NCBI GenBank assembly: GCA_965221735.1
Contig: OZ244910.1
Location: 1,364,001 to 1,428,000 of the forward strand
DNA length: 64,000 nt
Reading direction: 5' to 3'
From: UBA2991 sp965221735
Lineage (GTDB): Bacteria; Chloroflexota; Dehalococcoidia; Tepidiformales; Tepidiformaceae
This document shows, piece by piece, positions 17,746-26,668 of the stretch (the first letter of the stretch is position 1; every line of letters begins with the position of its first letter). The translations under genes and the position numbers were made by a program. The notes below the pieces were generated by a model. It saw only the letters and a program-made list of their open reading frames with translations. It was not told the DNA's origin and made no database searches.

Positions 17746-18699
17746 CTACTTCCGCCACAACCCCAGGGTGAGCACGCGGCGCACCCAGCGCCACAGCACC
17801 GCCCGGCGACGCTCCACCCGCAGGTCTACCAGAGACTGCTTCCGCTTCCAGACCTCGTCGCGCCGGTCGGCGCGGTCCCAGGGATAGACGGCTGGCGGCA
17901 GAGTCAGCTCGTGGTCGCCAATCAGCTTGAGCTCCAGCTCCTCCATCCGCCTCCGGGCATCCAGCCTGTCGAGCCGGCGCTTCGCCCCTTCGAGCGTCTT
18001 GCGCGCCTCTCGCCACTCGACGATGGCCGACATCGCCTCACCGTAGACAAGCGCCTCACCTTCCTCGGGCTCAACGGTCACCAGCCGGGGGTAGGCTCGG
18101 CTGGGCAGCTTCACCTGAGGACGCTCGGGGGCCTGCTCCGGTGTGCCCTTCACGCTGGGTTTGGACGCACCTCCCGACCCGTTCGCAGGCGCCCGCCGCG
18201 CTTCCACCCGTGCCAGCCGGCGCTCCCACTGTCGTAGCGTCCGGGCCTGATCCTCCTGCAACGCCCCCACCACCGCCTGCATGGTGTCGACGCGGGTGCG
18301 CAGCTTCGCCACCTCAGCTTCCGGCCCCGCACGCTGGTCCGGGTCATCCGCCTGCTTCCGTCTCACCGGCGCCGTCGCAGAGCCCTTGACCTCGAGCAGG
18401 TACCGCTCCAGCGCGTCGACCATGCGCGCGGTCAGCCGCCCGGAGTCGACCGCTCGTACCAGCGTTCGGTAGCTGACGCCGAGAGCCTCCGCCACCGTCG
18501 CCCGGCTCTCGGTCTTCACCATCGCCCGCAGCAACGCGACCAGCCTCTCGTGACGCTGGTGCTCCGGACTCCTGCCTTCGTCGGCGGAGAGGTGCTCCCG
18601 ACCGTTCGCACGCTCGGGCCCAGGGTGGGCTGCCGCAGGGGTCTTCTCCGCCCCCACGCCGTGTCCGGGGTTGCCGTTTGTCACTTTCCGCCTAGGCAT
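17746..18699 (-). CDS. HTH regulator, copy B
   Basis: A 317-residue protein from ATG 18699. It has a charged disordered N-terminus, an HTH around VAEALGVSYRTLVRAVDSG, a coiled coil with DTMQAVVGALQEDQ, and a conserved C-terminal module (GDHELTLPPAVYPWDR, then LWRWVRRVLTLGLW). It is the intact paralogue of the frameshifted gene at 3720-4692. The conserved repeat element lies directly upstream, shared with the divergent conjugation ATPase gene, so it may control both. Likely a sequence-specific DNA-binding protein of the mobile element (inference). Confidence 0.65.
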   Translation of the reverse strand: MPRRKVTNGNPGHGVGAEKTPAAAHPGPERANGREHLSADEGRSPEHQRHERLVALLRAMVKTESRATVAEALGVSYRTLVRAVDSGRLTARMVDALERYLLEVKGSATAPVRRKQADDPDQRAGPEAEVAKLRTRVDTMQAVVGALQEDQARTLRQWERRLARVEARRAPANGSGGASKPSVKGTPEQAPERPQVKLPSRAYPRLVTVEPEEGEALVYGEAMSAIVEWREARKTLEGAKRRLDRLDARRRMEELELKLIGDHELTLPPAVYPWDRADRRDEVWKRKQSLVDLRVERRRAVLWRWVRRVLTLGLWRK

Positions 18700-18703
18700 T
18701 TTG

Positions 18704-18846
18704 CCGATTCCCCGTGGAAGCAGGCCCGGAACCGAATTGCTTACCGCCTACGTCCGGTAGGGGCCGTTTCCCCTTGTACCGACTGGCTCTTTCGACTATT
18801 CGGCGTTTTGCCACCTACCTCTTTTCTCTGTACACGCCCATGACAT
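18704..18846. promoter_or_regulatory. Conserved repeat element, copy 2
   Basis: CCGGTAGGGGCCGTTTCCCC at about 18754, with TTGTACC, and CCTCTTTTCTCTGTACACGC at 18818 reproduce copy 1 with the same 64-65 base offset. A third box near 18704 (CCGATTCCCCGTGG) overlaps the start region of HTH copy B. The element lies between divergent genes (HTH copy B and the HerA/TraG-like ATPase). Confidence 0.5.
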
Positions 18847-19034
18847 CACATTCCCCTCGGCAGCGGCAGGCCTCGCAAGGGGGCACGTGCACGTGCCCCC
18901 TTCCAGGACGTTCTCAAGAGCGCCCCCATTCCCCACACTCGATCGTCTGCGTCCGGCCCGGTGAGCGAGTTCGCGCTCCTCCAGCAGAACCGCCCGCCAG
19001 CGGCGCAAGAAGACCGATAGGAAGGAATTACCCC

Positions 19035-21647
19035 ATGCGACTCAACCCTCTCCGCCTGCTCTCCCGCAGGCCCGAACCCAGGCCGGTCAGCCTCCTCGAG
19101 GTGACACCCCCGCGCAGTGGCGAGCGCACCCTCCTCGGCGTCGAGAGTTTGCTCGCGTCGATCGCCGTCCCCGAGCCCTTCTCCCTGGAGCTGGCCGGCG
19201 ACGCCGACGGCGTCACCCTCTTGGCCCGCTGCCTCGACCGGCAGGTCGTGCGCGGGCAACTCGCCGCCCGCTACCCCCAGGCCGTCGTCGACGAGCTGCC
19301 CGACACCGACGACCCCATGCGCCTCGGGGAAGGGGAGCAGGCGTGGTCGATGACGCTGCGCTCGGAGGGTCCCGAGTACGTGCCCCTGCGCACCTACCGC
19401 GACGACGACCTCCTCGACCCGGGCTCCGATCCCCTGCTCTCCCTCCTCGGCGCGCTCTCCGCTCCCAGGGAAGGCGAGCGGGTCGTGGCCCAGCTACGCA
19501 TGCGCTCCCTCGGATCGGGCTGGGGCCAGGGGTACGCGGCGAAGGCCTTCGAGCAGCCGCTCCCCGTCCAGCCGCAGCCGGTCGCGGCCGCCAGCCAGGA
19601 GCGCGACTACGCAAACGGCGGCATGGCCGCCGCCTTCCTCGCCGTAGCGTTGGTCGGCGCCGTGCAGGGCTACCGGTGGGTGCAGGCGGGCGAGCTCTGG
19701 AAGACGGTCCTGGCGGGACTGGGCATCGTCACCGTCCTCGGCCTCGCCGGCTGGGCGAAGGCGCGCTGGCAGCGCAACCGCAACCGCATCCACGACCCGG
19801 CCTTCGTCAAGGAGAAGATCTCCCGTCTCGCTTTCGAGGCCGACATCGAGGTCACCGCCATCCTCCCCGCGACGGACAGCAAGCGGGCGGGGCGCAAGCG
19901 GGCGCGCGAGCTGCTGGAACCGGTGGCTACCGCCTACCGCCACTTCGACCAGCCCCTGGGGGCGCGCTTCGCGGTGAGCCGCGTGCGGCCCGTCCTCCCC
20001 GACCCCGAGCGGCTGCATCCCTCCCCCTCGGGACTCCTCGACAGCCGCAGCGTCCTCGGCGCACGCGAAGCGGCCACCCTCTGGCACCCGCCGGGCGAGA
20101 AGGACGAGACGCCCCTCGTGGGACGCTCGGGGGCGAAGGCCCTCCTCCCCTCCGCGCGCGACGTGCGCCACGGCGCGCTCGTGGGGGAGACGACGGCGGG
20201 CAGGCCCGGTCCCGTGCGCTTCGCCGGCGACGTCCTCCGCCGCCACCACCTCTACGTCGCCCGCACGCGCATGGGCAAGTCCACCCTCATGCAGCACGTC
20301 ATCACCCACAGGCTGCGGGAGAAGGCGGCGGGTCGCGACGGAGACGCCATCATCGTCGTCGACCCCCACGCCGACCTCGTCAACGACCTCCTCGGGCACG
20401 TGCCCGAATCGCTCATCGACCAGGTGCGGCTCGTGGACCTGGGGGCGGAAGGGGGCCTCCCCGGCATCAACCTCCTCGACACGCGCATCTTCGGCGACCG
20501 CGACCGTACGGCGGACTCGGTCGTGCGCGTGGCCCGCGGGCTCTGGGACCAGTGGGGTCCGCGCATGCAGTCCATCCTCGAGCAGACGGTGAAGACGCTG
20601 CACGAGGCCAACGCCCACCCCTCCACGGACGCGGACGAGCAGCACACCATCCTCGATGGGCTGCGCCTGCTCGCGGATGGCGAATTTCGCGACGATGTCC
20701 TGGAGAAGGTCTCCGACCCCTACCTGCTGGAGTGGTGGGCGCGGACCTTCTCGAACTGGCGGAAGGAGTACCGCTCGGAGGCGTTCGCGCCGGTGCAGAC
20801 GCGCCTCACCTACTACGCCTCCTCGAAGGTGGCGCGCGCCGTCCTCGGGCAGCCCCGCTCCACCATCGACCTGCGCAGGGTGATCCTCGAGGGTGGCATC
20901 CTCTTCGTCTCCACCGCCCAGGGGAGGGCGGGTCGCGATGTGTCCGCGCTCGTGGGCGCCTCCATCCTTAATCTCGTCGACACCGTCGTCCGCGAGCAGG
21001 AGGGCCTGCCACCGGCGGAGCGTCGGGGCGCGCTCGTCGTCGTGGACGAGATGCAGTCCATGCCAGGCGTCGACTACGAGTCGATGCTCTCGGAGCTGGG
21101 CAAGTACGGGGCCTCCTTCGTGCTCGCCACCCAGTCCCTCGATAAGCTGGAGGACCTCTCGCGCACGATGCGCAGCACCCTCCTCGCCAACGTGGGCTGC
21201 CTCGCCGTCTTCCAGGCGGCGGGAACCGACGCCCAGGAGCTCGTGCTGGAGCTGGGGCGCGACCGCGTCTCCGTGGAGGATGTCGTCTCCCTCCCCGTCC
21301 ACCACTGCTACGTGCGCGCCACCGTGGACGGGCAACGCGCGCCGGCCTTCTCCGTGAAGGTGCTGGAGCCGGAGCAGGGGGACGCGGGCACGGCTGCACG
21401 CATCCGTGCGAATTCGTCCTCCTACGCCGTGTCGCCGGACGTGCTCGCGGCGCAGGAGGCGGAGGGGCGCCGGCGCGTGGAGGAGTACCGGGCGAGCCTC
21501 GAAGCGCTCCGCAAGGGCGAGGAGCCGGGACCGAAGAAGGGACCGGAGAAGAAGAGCGGGGATCATCCCCGGGAGACGCCCCGGGACCGTCAGCGCACCC
21601 GGCGCAACCGCCCGCCGGCGGACGTGCCCGCGGAGGGTGACGAGTGA
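19035..21647 (+). CDS. HerA/TraG-like conjugation ATPase
   Basis: An 870-residue protein from ATG 19035, after AGGAAGGA. The N-terminal ~180 residues are soluble. Two transmembrane helices lie near residues 195-245 (GMAAAFLAVALVGAVQGY and VLAGLGIVTVLGLAGW). Then comes a P-loop ATPase of the DUF87/VirD4 class: ARTRMGKST near 410-418, IIVVDPHAD near 438, and VVVDEMQSM near 670. The tail is charged. Such proteins couple or pump DNA through the membrane in conjugative elements. The gene overlaps the replication-relaxation gene by GTGA. There are no VirB4, relaxase or channel genes in view, so the transfer module seems incomplete here. Confidence 0.75.
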   Translation: MRLNPLRLLSRRPEPRPVSLLEVTPPRSGERTLLGVESLLASIAVPEPFSLELAGDADGVTLLARCLDRQVVRGQLAARYPQAVVDELPDTDDPMRLGEGEQAWSMTLRSEGPEYVPLRTYRDDDLLDPGSDPLLSLLGALSAPREGERVVAQLRMRSLGSGWGQGYAAKAFEQPLPVQPQPVAAASQERDYANGGMAAAFLAVALVGAVQGYRWVQAGELWKTVLAGLGIVTVLGLAGWAKARWQRNRNRIHDPAFVKEKISRLAFEADIEVTAILPATDSKRAGRKRARELLEPVATAYRHFDQPLGARFAVSRVRPVLPDPERLHPSPSGLLDSRSVLGAREAATLWHPPGEKDETPLVGRSGAKALLPSARDVRHGALVGETTAGRPGPVRFAGDVLRRHHLYVARTRMGKSTLMQHVITHRLREKAAGRDGDAIIVVDPHADLVNDLLGHVPESLIDQVRLVDLGAEGGLPGINLLDTRIFGDRDRTADSVVRVARGLWDQWGPRMQSILEQTVKTLHEANAHPSTDADEQHTILDGLRLLADGEFRDDVLEKVSDPYLLEWWARTFSNWRKEYRSEAFAPVQTRLTYYASSKVARAVLGQPRSTIDLRRVILEGGILFVSTAQGRAGRDVSALVGASILNLVDTVVREQEGLPPAERRGALVVVDEMQSMPGVDYESMLSELGKYGASFVLATQSLDKLEDLSRTMRSTLLANVGCLAVFQAAGTDAQELVLELGRDRVSVEDVVSLPVHHCYVRATVDGQRAPAFSVKVLEPEQGDAGTAARIRANSSSYAVSPDVLAAQEAEGRRRVEEYRASLEALRKGEEPGPKKGPEKKSGDHPRETPRDRQRTRRNRPPADVPAEGDE

Positions 21648-23299
21648 GCCCGGAGGGCGACTTCCTGCGGCTGCTCGCAACCATGCCCTTCCCCGACCGG
21701 CTGGAGATGGTCTCCCTCTCCGGCTGGTCGCGGGGGGCGGTCTACAAGACCGTGGCGGCGCTGGATGGGGAGGGGCTCGTCGAGTCGGTGCCCCACGCCT
21801 CGGAGCTGGTCGCGCACACCCGCCGCTACTGCCTCAGCGGCGAAGGCGTGCGGAGGCTGGCGGAGGAGGAGGGGGTGGGCGTGGACGATCTGCTCGGTTC
21901 GCGGCCCGTCTCCCGCCGCTGGCGGCGCATCCTCCTCGAGCGGCTCGACGGCGTCGCCGTCATCTACCGCCTCGCCTCGGCGCTCTCAGACCTCGCCTTC
22001 CCGCTCCGCTTCCGCTGGTACCGGGCGATGCCCGTGGATGCCGCGGTCGCCCTGCCCGACGGGCGCACGCTCGCCATCGTGCGGCAGGGTCTGACCTCGG
22101 ACCGCACTGGCTTCGGCAAGCGCGCCTGGCGGCTGCGGGAGGGGCCGCAACCGGCAGGCGCTCTCCTGCTCATGCCCGACGAGGTGCGGCTGCGACACGC
22201 GCGCAAGCTGCTGGCGGGGGCGTCCTTCATCTCGTTCCTCGCCTTGGAGTCCGACGTGGCCGCGGCGGGCTCGCGCGCCCGCATCTGGCGCACGACCTCG
22301 GGGGCCACGCCCCTCGGGCTGGACGAGGTTCTTTCGCACGTGCGGCCGGGTGGCGCGTGGCCGGTGGAGCGACCGCTGGCGTGGCGCTCGCTGCCAACGC
22401 CGCTTCCGGAGCTGGAGCGAGCCTGCCGGGACGAGCGGATGCTGCCGGCGCTGCTCAAGCCGGTGGAAAAACGCGCGCTCGACCTGGTCTCGGACTGGCC
22501 CTGGATCTCGCCGTCCCACCTGGGCGCGCTCCTGGGGCTGAAGCGCTCGCGGCTGTCGGAGGTGCTTCACCGCCTGGGGGAGCTGGGACTCGTCTTCGAC
22601 GATGTCGTGGAAGGACAGCGGCGGGTCGCAGTGACCGACCGCGGGCTGGCCCTGCTCAGTCACCGCGACCGCACCTCACTCGGTGTGGCCAGGGGGCGCT
22701 GGGGCGTGGCGCCCATGGACCGGGACGCACCGCTCGACTGGCGCAACGTCTCGGGCAGGAGCAGTCGCCAGCTCCTGCGCACCATCGAGCACACCGACGC
22801 CGTCCACGGCTTCCTTGCGGAGCTGGCCGAGCAGGCGCGGGAACGGTCGCTGGAGGTCCTGCAGCTCGACCCGCCCCGCCGGGCGTCGAGGTACTTCCGG
22901 TACGACGACAGGCTCCACTCCGTCCAGCCGGACGCCTTCGGGCTCCTGCGACGGGGCGACGACGTGTGGCCCTTCTTCCTCGAGTGGGAGCGCAGGGCGG
23001 TGCGGCCGGTGACGATGGCCGCTCGCCTCGCTCCCTACCTCCGCTACTACGCCTCCCGGCGGCCCACCGACGACCATGGGGCGCAGCCGGCCGTGCTGGT
23101 GGTGTTTGACGACGAACTGGCGGCAAACCACTTCCTGCGGGTGGCGCGGGAGGAGATGGGGAGGGCGAGGGTCGAGGTGCCTGTGTGCGTCTCGCACAGG
23201 CGGCTGCTGGAGCGGGAGGGGCCGCTCGGTCGAGGGTGGGTCAGCTCGGACGGTGGGGCGCCGGACTTCGCATGGGCCGGCGGCGGCCTACCCCGCTGA
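21644..23299 (+). CDS. Replication-relaxation family protein
   Basis: A 551-residue protein from GTG 21644, inside the GTGA overlap. Winged-helix pairs are visible near residues 20-75 and 285-345 (GALLGLKRSRLSEVLHRLGE). The C-terminal nuclease-like part contains SVQPDAFGLL, FFLEWERRAV and YLRYYA, the pattern of the Replic_Relax family of plasmids and integrative elements. These proteins are thought to act in replication or mobilisation of the element. Parts of its 3' end occur again at 23637-23715 and 30100-30234. Confidence 0.75.
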   Translation: MSPEGDFLRLLATMPFPDRLEMVSLSGWSRGAVYKTVAALDGEGLVESVPHASELVAHTRRYCLSGEGVRRLAEEEGVGVDDLLGSRPVSRRWRRILLERLDGVAVIYRLASALSDLAFPLRFRWYRAMPVDAAVALPDGRTLAIVRQGLTSDRTGFGKRAWRLREGPQPAGALLLMPDEVRLRHARKLLAGASFISFLALESDVAAAGSRARIWRTTSGATPLGLDEVLSHVRPGGAWPVERPLAWRSLPTPLPELERACRDERMLPALLKPVEKRALDLVSDWPWISPSHLGALLGLKRSRLSEVLHRLGELGLVFDDVVEGQRRVAVTDRGLALLSHRDRTSLGVARGRWGVAPMDRDAPLDWRNVSGRSSRQLLRTIEHTDAVHGFLAELAEQARERSLEVLQLDPPRRASRYFRYDDRLHSVQPDAFGLLRRGDDVWPFFLEWERRAVRPVTMAARLAPYLRYYASRRPTDDHGAQPAVLVVFDDELAANHFLRVAREEMGRARVEVPVCVSHRRLLEREGPLGRGWVSSDGGAPDFAWAGGGLPR

Positions 23300-23310
23300 G
23301 GTCAAGGCTG

Positions 23311-23550
23311 TCACTCTGCCTGGCCGAGGACACGCAGCTCTGGCGAACAGATTCCGCATCCCTTCGCATCCTTCCTCCCGGTGCTCAACGCCTTGTCGAT
23401 CGCTTCCTGTCTCGTCGGGAAGGGTCCGTGCCACCGATTGTCCGAGCGGCGCGACCCACGTTTTCCCTGGCCGTCGTTGCAGGCCGAGCAGGTCGCCCTG
23501 TGAACTCGCACCCAGTTGGTGACGTCGTCCTCGTACACCCACCAGTTCAC
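23311..23550 (-). CDS. CxxC small protein, WHGPFPT family, copy 2
   Basis: A 79-residue protein starting at GTG 23550. WVRVHRATCSACNDGQG holds the first Cys pair, then WHGPFPTRQEAIDKAL, then GCGICSPELRVLG with the second. It is converged upon by the replication-relaxation gene, only 11 bases away. The same pair of genes in the same arrangement recurs, damaged, at 30100-30482, so the two travel as a unit. Confidence 0.65.
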   Translation of the reverse strand: MNWWVYEDDVTNWVRVHRATCSACNDGQGKRGSRRSDNRWHGPFPTRQEAIDKALSTGRKDAKGCGICSPELRVLGQAE

Positions 23551-23636
23551 CAGCCTGCACCCCGCGCGAACGCAATCCTACCTGCTCGGGACCCTCACCT
23601 AGGCGCTGACCTGAGACGGACCACGCCCCGAAGCAG

Positions 23637-23715
23637 GAGATGACCGTCCAATGGGGCCTAGCCCGCGGCGTTGCTGGTCTTCGGCGACGAGTTGGCTACA
23701 GACCACTGCCTGGAC
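23637..23715 (+). pseudogene. Fragment of a replication-relaxation gene
   Basis: GATGACC, then ATGGGGC, then a segment translating LLVFGDELATDHCL aligns with 23069-23130 of the intact gene (VLVVFDDELAANHFL). Only ~75 bases match, with small indels, so it is a third remnant of the same 3' region. It borders the methyltransferase-DGQHR cassette. The rest of 23551-23752 holds nothing more. Confidence 0.5.
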
Positions 23716-23752
23716 CCGCCTTGAGCTCGAGGCGCGTCAGTCCATGCGATGG

Positions 23753-25069
23753 CTACCCACCGAAGCCAAGGAGCCAGAGGGGCGCTCGTGAGAACTGCGT
23801 CAGGGACACTTCACGAGATAACACGCGGGACACTGCATACACCGAGGTGCCATTCGGAATCGCTGCCATGCGTTCACGAGCTTGGCTGATCGCTTCCTCG
23901 ACGTCTCGCCAGAGGTCGGCGAAGGCATCAAGTTCCCCACTGGACTCCCAGAGCCCCATGTCCGTTCCAAGCGCTTCCCACCAGAACTCAAGGTCGTCCT
24001 TCGACACGCCGGCATCAGCGAGGAGCGACGCACTCCTCGCTGATGCTAGCCGGAGCATCAGCAGAGCCCGAGCTAGTACAGGTGTTGCGACGACGGTTCC
24101 CGCCTCCTCGGCTTGACTTAGAATCGCATCAGCACTGGCATTACCAGCGTACAGAGCCTCATAGCCCGGCTGGGACATGTCGTTCTTGAGTGCCACCATC
24201 GCCGCTTCCAGCGACCCATAGCGGCACCACTTTTCCTTGACGGCAAGGGACATCGCCCTGCGCAAAAGCGACGAATCCAACAGTACACCCGCCCCGTCGG
24301 CAGTGAACGGTTCGAGAACCTCCCAAGACTGAAATATCGGAGCAGTCAACTCGAGGTTCGCATCGACGGGCGGTAGCGGGCGTATCCGCGTCGGTCGATA
24401 GCTAATCTCGTTTCGACGTTCGCGGTCGGCCGCCACCAACCGTAAATCGAGGCTCCAAGCGGCAAGCCACTCCCTCGCTAGTACTCTGCTAGCCGAAGGA
24501 AGGGCCCCGATCGCTGTGAGCCACTCTGACAAGCTCTTGTCCTCCAATTGGATGGACCCAAGGAGCCTTTCGGCCGTACCTGGCTCGTCCGACCACGCTG
24601 AAAGCACTTCCCACGTCGCAGCATGATTGGCGCGCGTGAACTCTGTAGGGACGAAGCTCGCGCTCAATGCGATGTGGCGCCGCTTGAAGATTCCTATCCC
24701 CTCCGTTGCGAGAAGAGACATGGCTGCACGCAGTTCGGCGTAGTACGCGAGGTGATAGGCAGAGTGGCGATCACCTCGCACGATGGCGTCGAACGCTCGG
24801 GAAAGATAGTTCCAGCCGTCGGCCAAGTGGAGCGGCGCTGAAGCTGCGATGTATTCCCCGAGCTTTTGCTCATCGACTATTCCCGAGGAGCCCAGCTCTC
24901 GAACCACGTCGCTGTACGGGTGCTTGATGTTGAGCCAACGCTTCCATCGGCGCATGCGTCGTGCGACAGCTCGCAACGACTGCTCTGAGGCGGACGGGGA
25001 CGCCGCGCGAACGAAGTCAGTTGCACTCCCCGCCTTGTTTGGAATCAAGACAGGACTATTCCTTGTCAT
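23753..25069 (-). CDS. Unknown protein of the MTase-DGQHR cassette
   Basis: A 438-residue protein starting at ATG 25069, overlapping the end of the DGQHR gene by 14 bases. It is mostly helical. The segment AYHLAYYAELRAAMSLLATEGIGIF near residues 103-130 resembles the helical core of HEPN-like domains, but I cannot see a convincing R-x4-6-H catalytic motif. The C-terminal half (LDSSLLRRAMSLAVKEKW) is unrecognised. As the last gene after a methyltransferase and a DndB-like protein it is the candidate effector (inference). Confidence 0.55.
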   Translation of the reverse strand: MTRNSPVLIPNKAGSATDFVRAASPSASEQSLRAVARRMRRWKRWLNIKHPYSDVVRELGSSGIVDEQKLGEYIAASAPLHLADGWNYLSRAFDAIVRGDRHSAYHLAYYAELRAAMSLLATEGIGIFKRRHIALSASFVPTEFTRANHAATWEVLSAWSDEPGTAERLLGSIQLEDKSLSEWLTAIGALPSASRVLAREWLAAWSLDLRLVAADRERRNEISYRPTRIRPLPPVDANLELTAPIFQSWEVLEPFTADGAGVLLDSSLLRRAMSLAVKEKWCRYGSLEAAMVALKNDMSQPGYEALYAGNASADAILSQAEEAGTVVATPVLARALLMLRLASARSASLLADAGVSKDDLEFWWEALGTDMGLWESSGELDAFADLWRDVEEAISQARERMAAIPNGTSVYAVSRVLSREVSLTQFSRAPLWLLGFGG

Positions 25070-26582
25070 AGCCGAGCGCGCGGAACACGGATTGAGCGCT
25101 CAAGGCGATGTCGTCGCTTCCGGAACCAGCTAGGTGGCGGAGCAATTGCAGCCGCACCTGCTTGTATCCGCTGCCACCACGGTAGCGGCTCTGGAAAATC
25201 TCGATGTCCTGAGGGAGACCCGGGGTCACGGCCGATCGCCAGTCAAAGTTCGCGATGCGCCCGGTTAGATCTTCGACGAAACTGATGATAGCTTCCTGCT
25301 GCTCCTCAAGCTCCTTCAGGGCATCACTGACCTCGGCTATCTCAGTCGCCGCCGCTGATGTCGACCGCCGCCAGTCGCCGAAAGGAACCTCTTGGCGCAA
25401 GTCGTAGGAGATATCGTTGCAGACTTGAAGGAAACCTCTCACCCCTTGGTCTGAGGCCAACATCGAGAAGCGCCCCGCGAGTGCTGCATCAAGGTCAGGT
25501 GGGACATCCGGCGTCTGTCCGCGAAGGTGAACAGCCCAGTCCAGACCAGAGTCTGCGATAGCGCTGGCCAAGCGGTCCCACAGGGCGATCAGGTAGGCAG
25601 CCTGCTGAGCGCGGTTCCAGGGGAGCACATTGGCATGCTCCCCTGACTGCTCTGTCCCGAAGAACCCCCCAAGGCCAGTTCTTGGGTTTCCAGTCCACCC
25701 TCGACAGAAACTGAGGGTCAAGGATCGCACGAAGGCAGCCTGTGTCACTTTCCCCCTCTCGCGTCCGAGCATTCCGATACGGTCCTGCCAGGGGCTGCGC
25801 GGGTGGCTCCACAGCGCCTCGGTTAGCTCCTGCGCTCGAGTCTCGCGGTAAGCCATGGGTCCCGCGAAGCTCTCAAGCCAGTCAGCGGTTCGGAGCAGCG
25901 GGTACAGGTCGTATGCAAGCGATGGATTGATGCGCTTGGGTGTGATGTTGATGGTCCAAAACAGATATGCCTGCCAGCTGATGTCTAGGTCGTCGAACAG
26001 GACGACCGGAAGGTCGAATCTGCCCTCCAGTGGCTGCTCCTCATCGAATGCAAAGAGCCGGTGTTGTCCGTCGATGATCTCCACGGGAGCTAGGTTGCCG
26101 CTCCGCTCCCAGGAGACCGCATCCGAGCCTTCCGGCAACAGGAGATACACAAGGCCATTGTCATCAGACTCGATCTGTATCAAGTCCCCCGGGTCGGCTT
26201 TGGCTCCCGCCCTTTCCGTATCAGGACCGACCAGGTTCGCGACTATGGCGGTAGGTAGCCAGCCAGGCTTCTTGAGGTCTCGGAATCGCTTGCGTTGCTC
26301 CGTGTTGAGGGTTGCCCATGGGTAGCCGGCCCTGACAAAGCGGGCTATATCACGAGAGCGCTCAGTTTCGTGGCCGCGCTGAATGCCAATGTCTTCAGCA
26401 CGTGGCCGGAGGTCCCCTGTGTCACGGCGACGAACCCCAGACAGCCTTTTGACGAGAGCCGCTGGCATGGAGCACACGTAGAAATATGGCTTCGGCCTCC
26501 TCTGACGTGACGCCTCGTCGTAGTCGTAGTCATCCCAGTCATCTAGCCACTGCTCTACCCGAATTGCTGGTATGCGCATCAT
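25056..26582 (-). CDS. DGQHR-domain (DndB-like) protein
   Basis: A 508-residue protein starting at ATG 26582. EIIDGQHRLFAF near residues 168-179 is the signature of DGQHR proteins, a group that includes the phosphorothioation regulator DndB. It is followed by INITPKRINPSLAYDL, also typical. The C-terminal third has a coiled coil (ALKELEEQQEAIISFVE). DGQHR proteins bind DNA or control modification in known systems. No dnd, ssp or dpd genes are nearby, and its partners here are a methyltransferase and an unknown protein. Confidence 0.8.
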   Translation of the reverse strand: MMRIPAIRVEQWLDDWDDYDYDEASRQRRPKPYFYVCSMPAALVKRLSGVRRRDTGDLRPRAEDIGIQRGHETERSRDIARFVRAGYPWATLNTEQRKRFRDLKKPGWLPTAIVANLVGPDTERAGAKADPGDLIQIESDDNGLVYLLLPEGSDAVSWERSGNLAPVEIIDGQHRLFAFDEEQPLEGRFDLPVVLFDDLDISWQAYLFWTINITPKRINPSLAYDLYPLLRTADWLESFAGPMAYRETRAQELTEALWSHPRSPWQDRIGMLGRERGKVTQAAFVRSLTLSFCRGWTGNPRTGLGGFFGTEQSGEHANVLPWNRAQQAAYLIALWDRLASAIADSGLDWAVHLRGQTPDVPPDLDAALAGRFSMLASDQGVRGFLQVCNDISYDLRQEVPFGDWRRSTSAAATEIAEVSDALKELEEQQEAIISFVEDLTGRIANFDWRSAVTPGLPQDIEIFQSRYRGGSGYKQVRLQLLRHLAGSGSDDIALSAQSVFRALGYDKE

Positions 26583-26668
26583 CCCGCCCTTGCGCCACCC
26601 AACGCGTTCCCTGCCTAGGAGGGTCGCATCTGGTGGGGGCGGCGGATGATACAGAACATGGCTGGAGT

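Noticed and set aside
19343..20971. A 542-residue frame overlapping the HerA-like ATPase.
   Set aside because: It is Arg- and Pro-rich shadow sequence of the ATPase gene.
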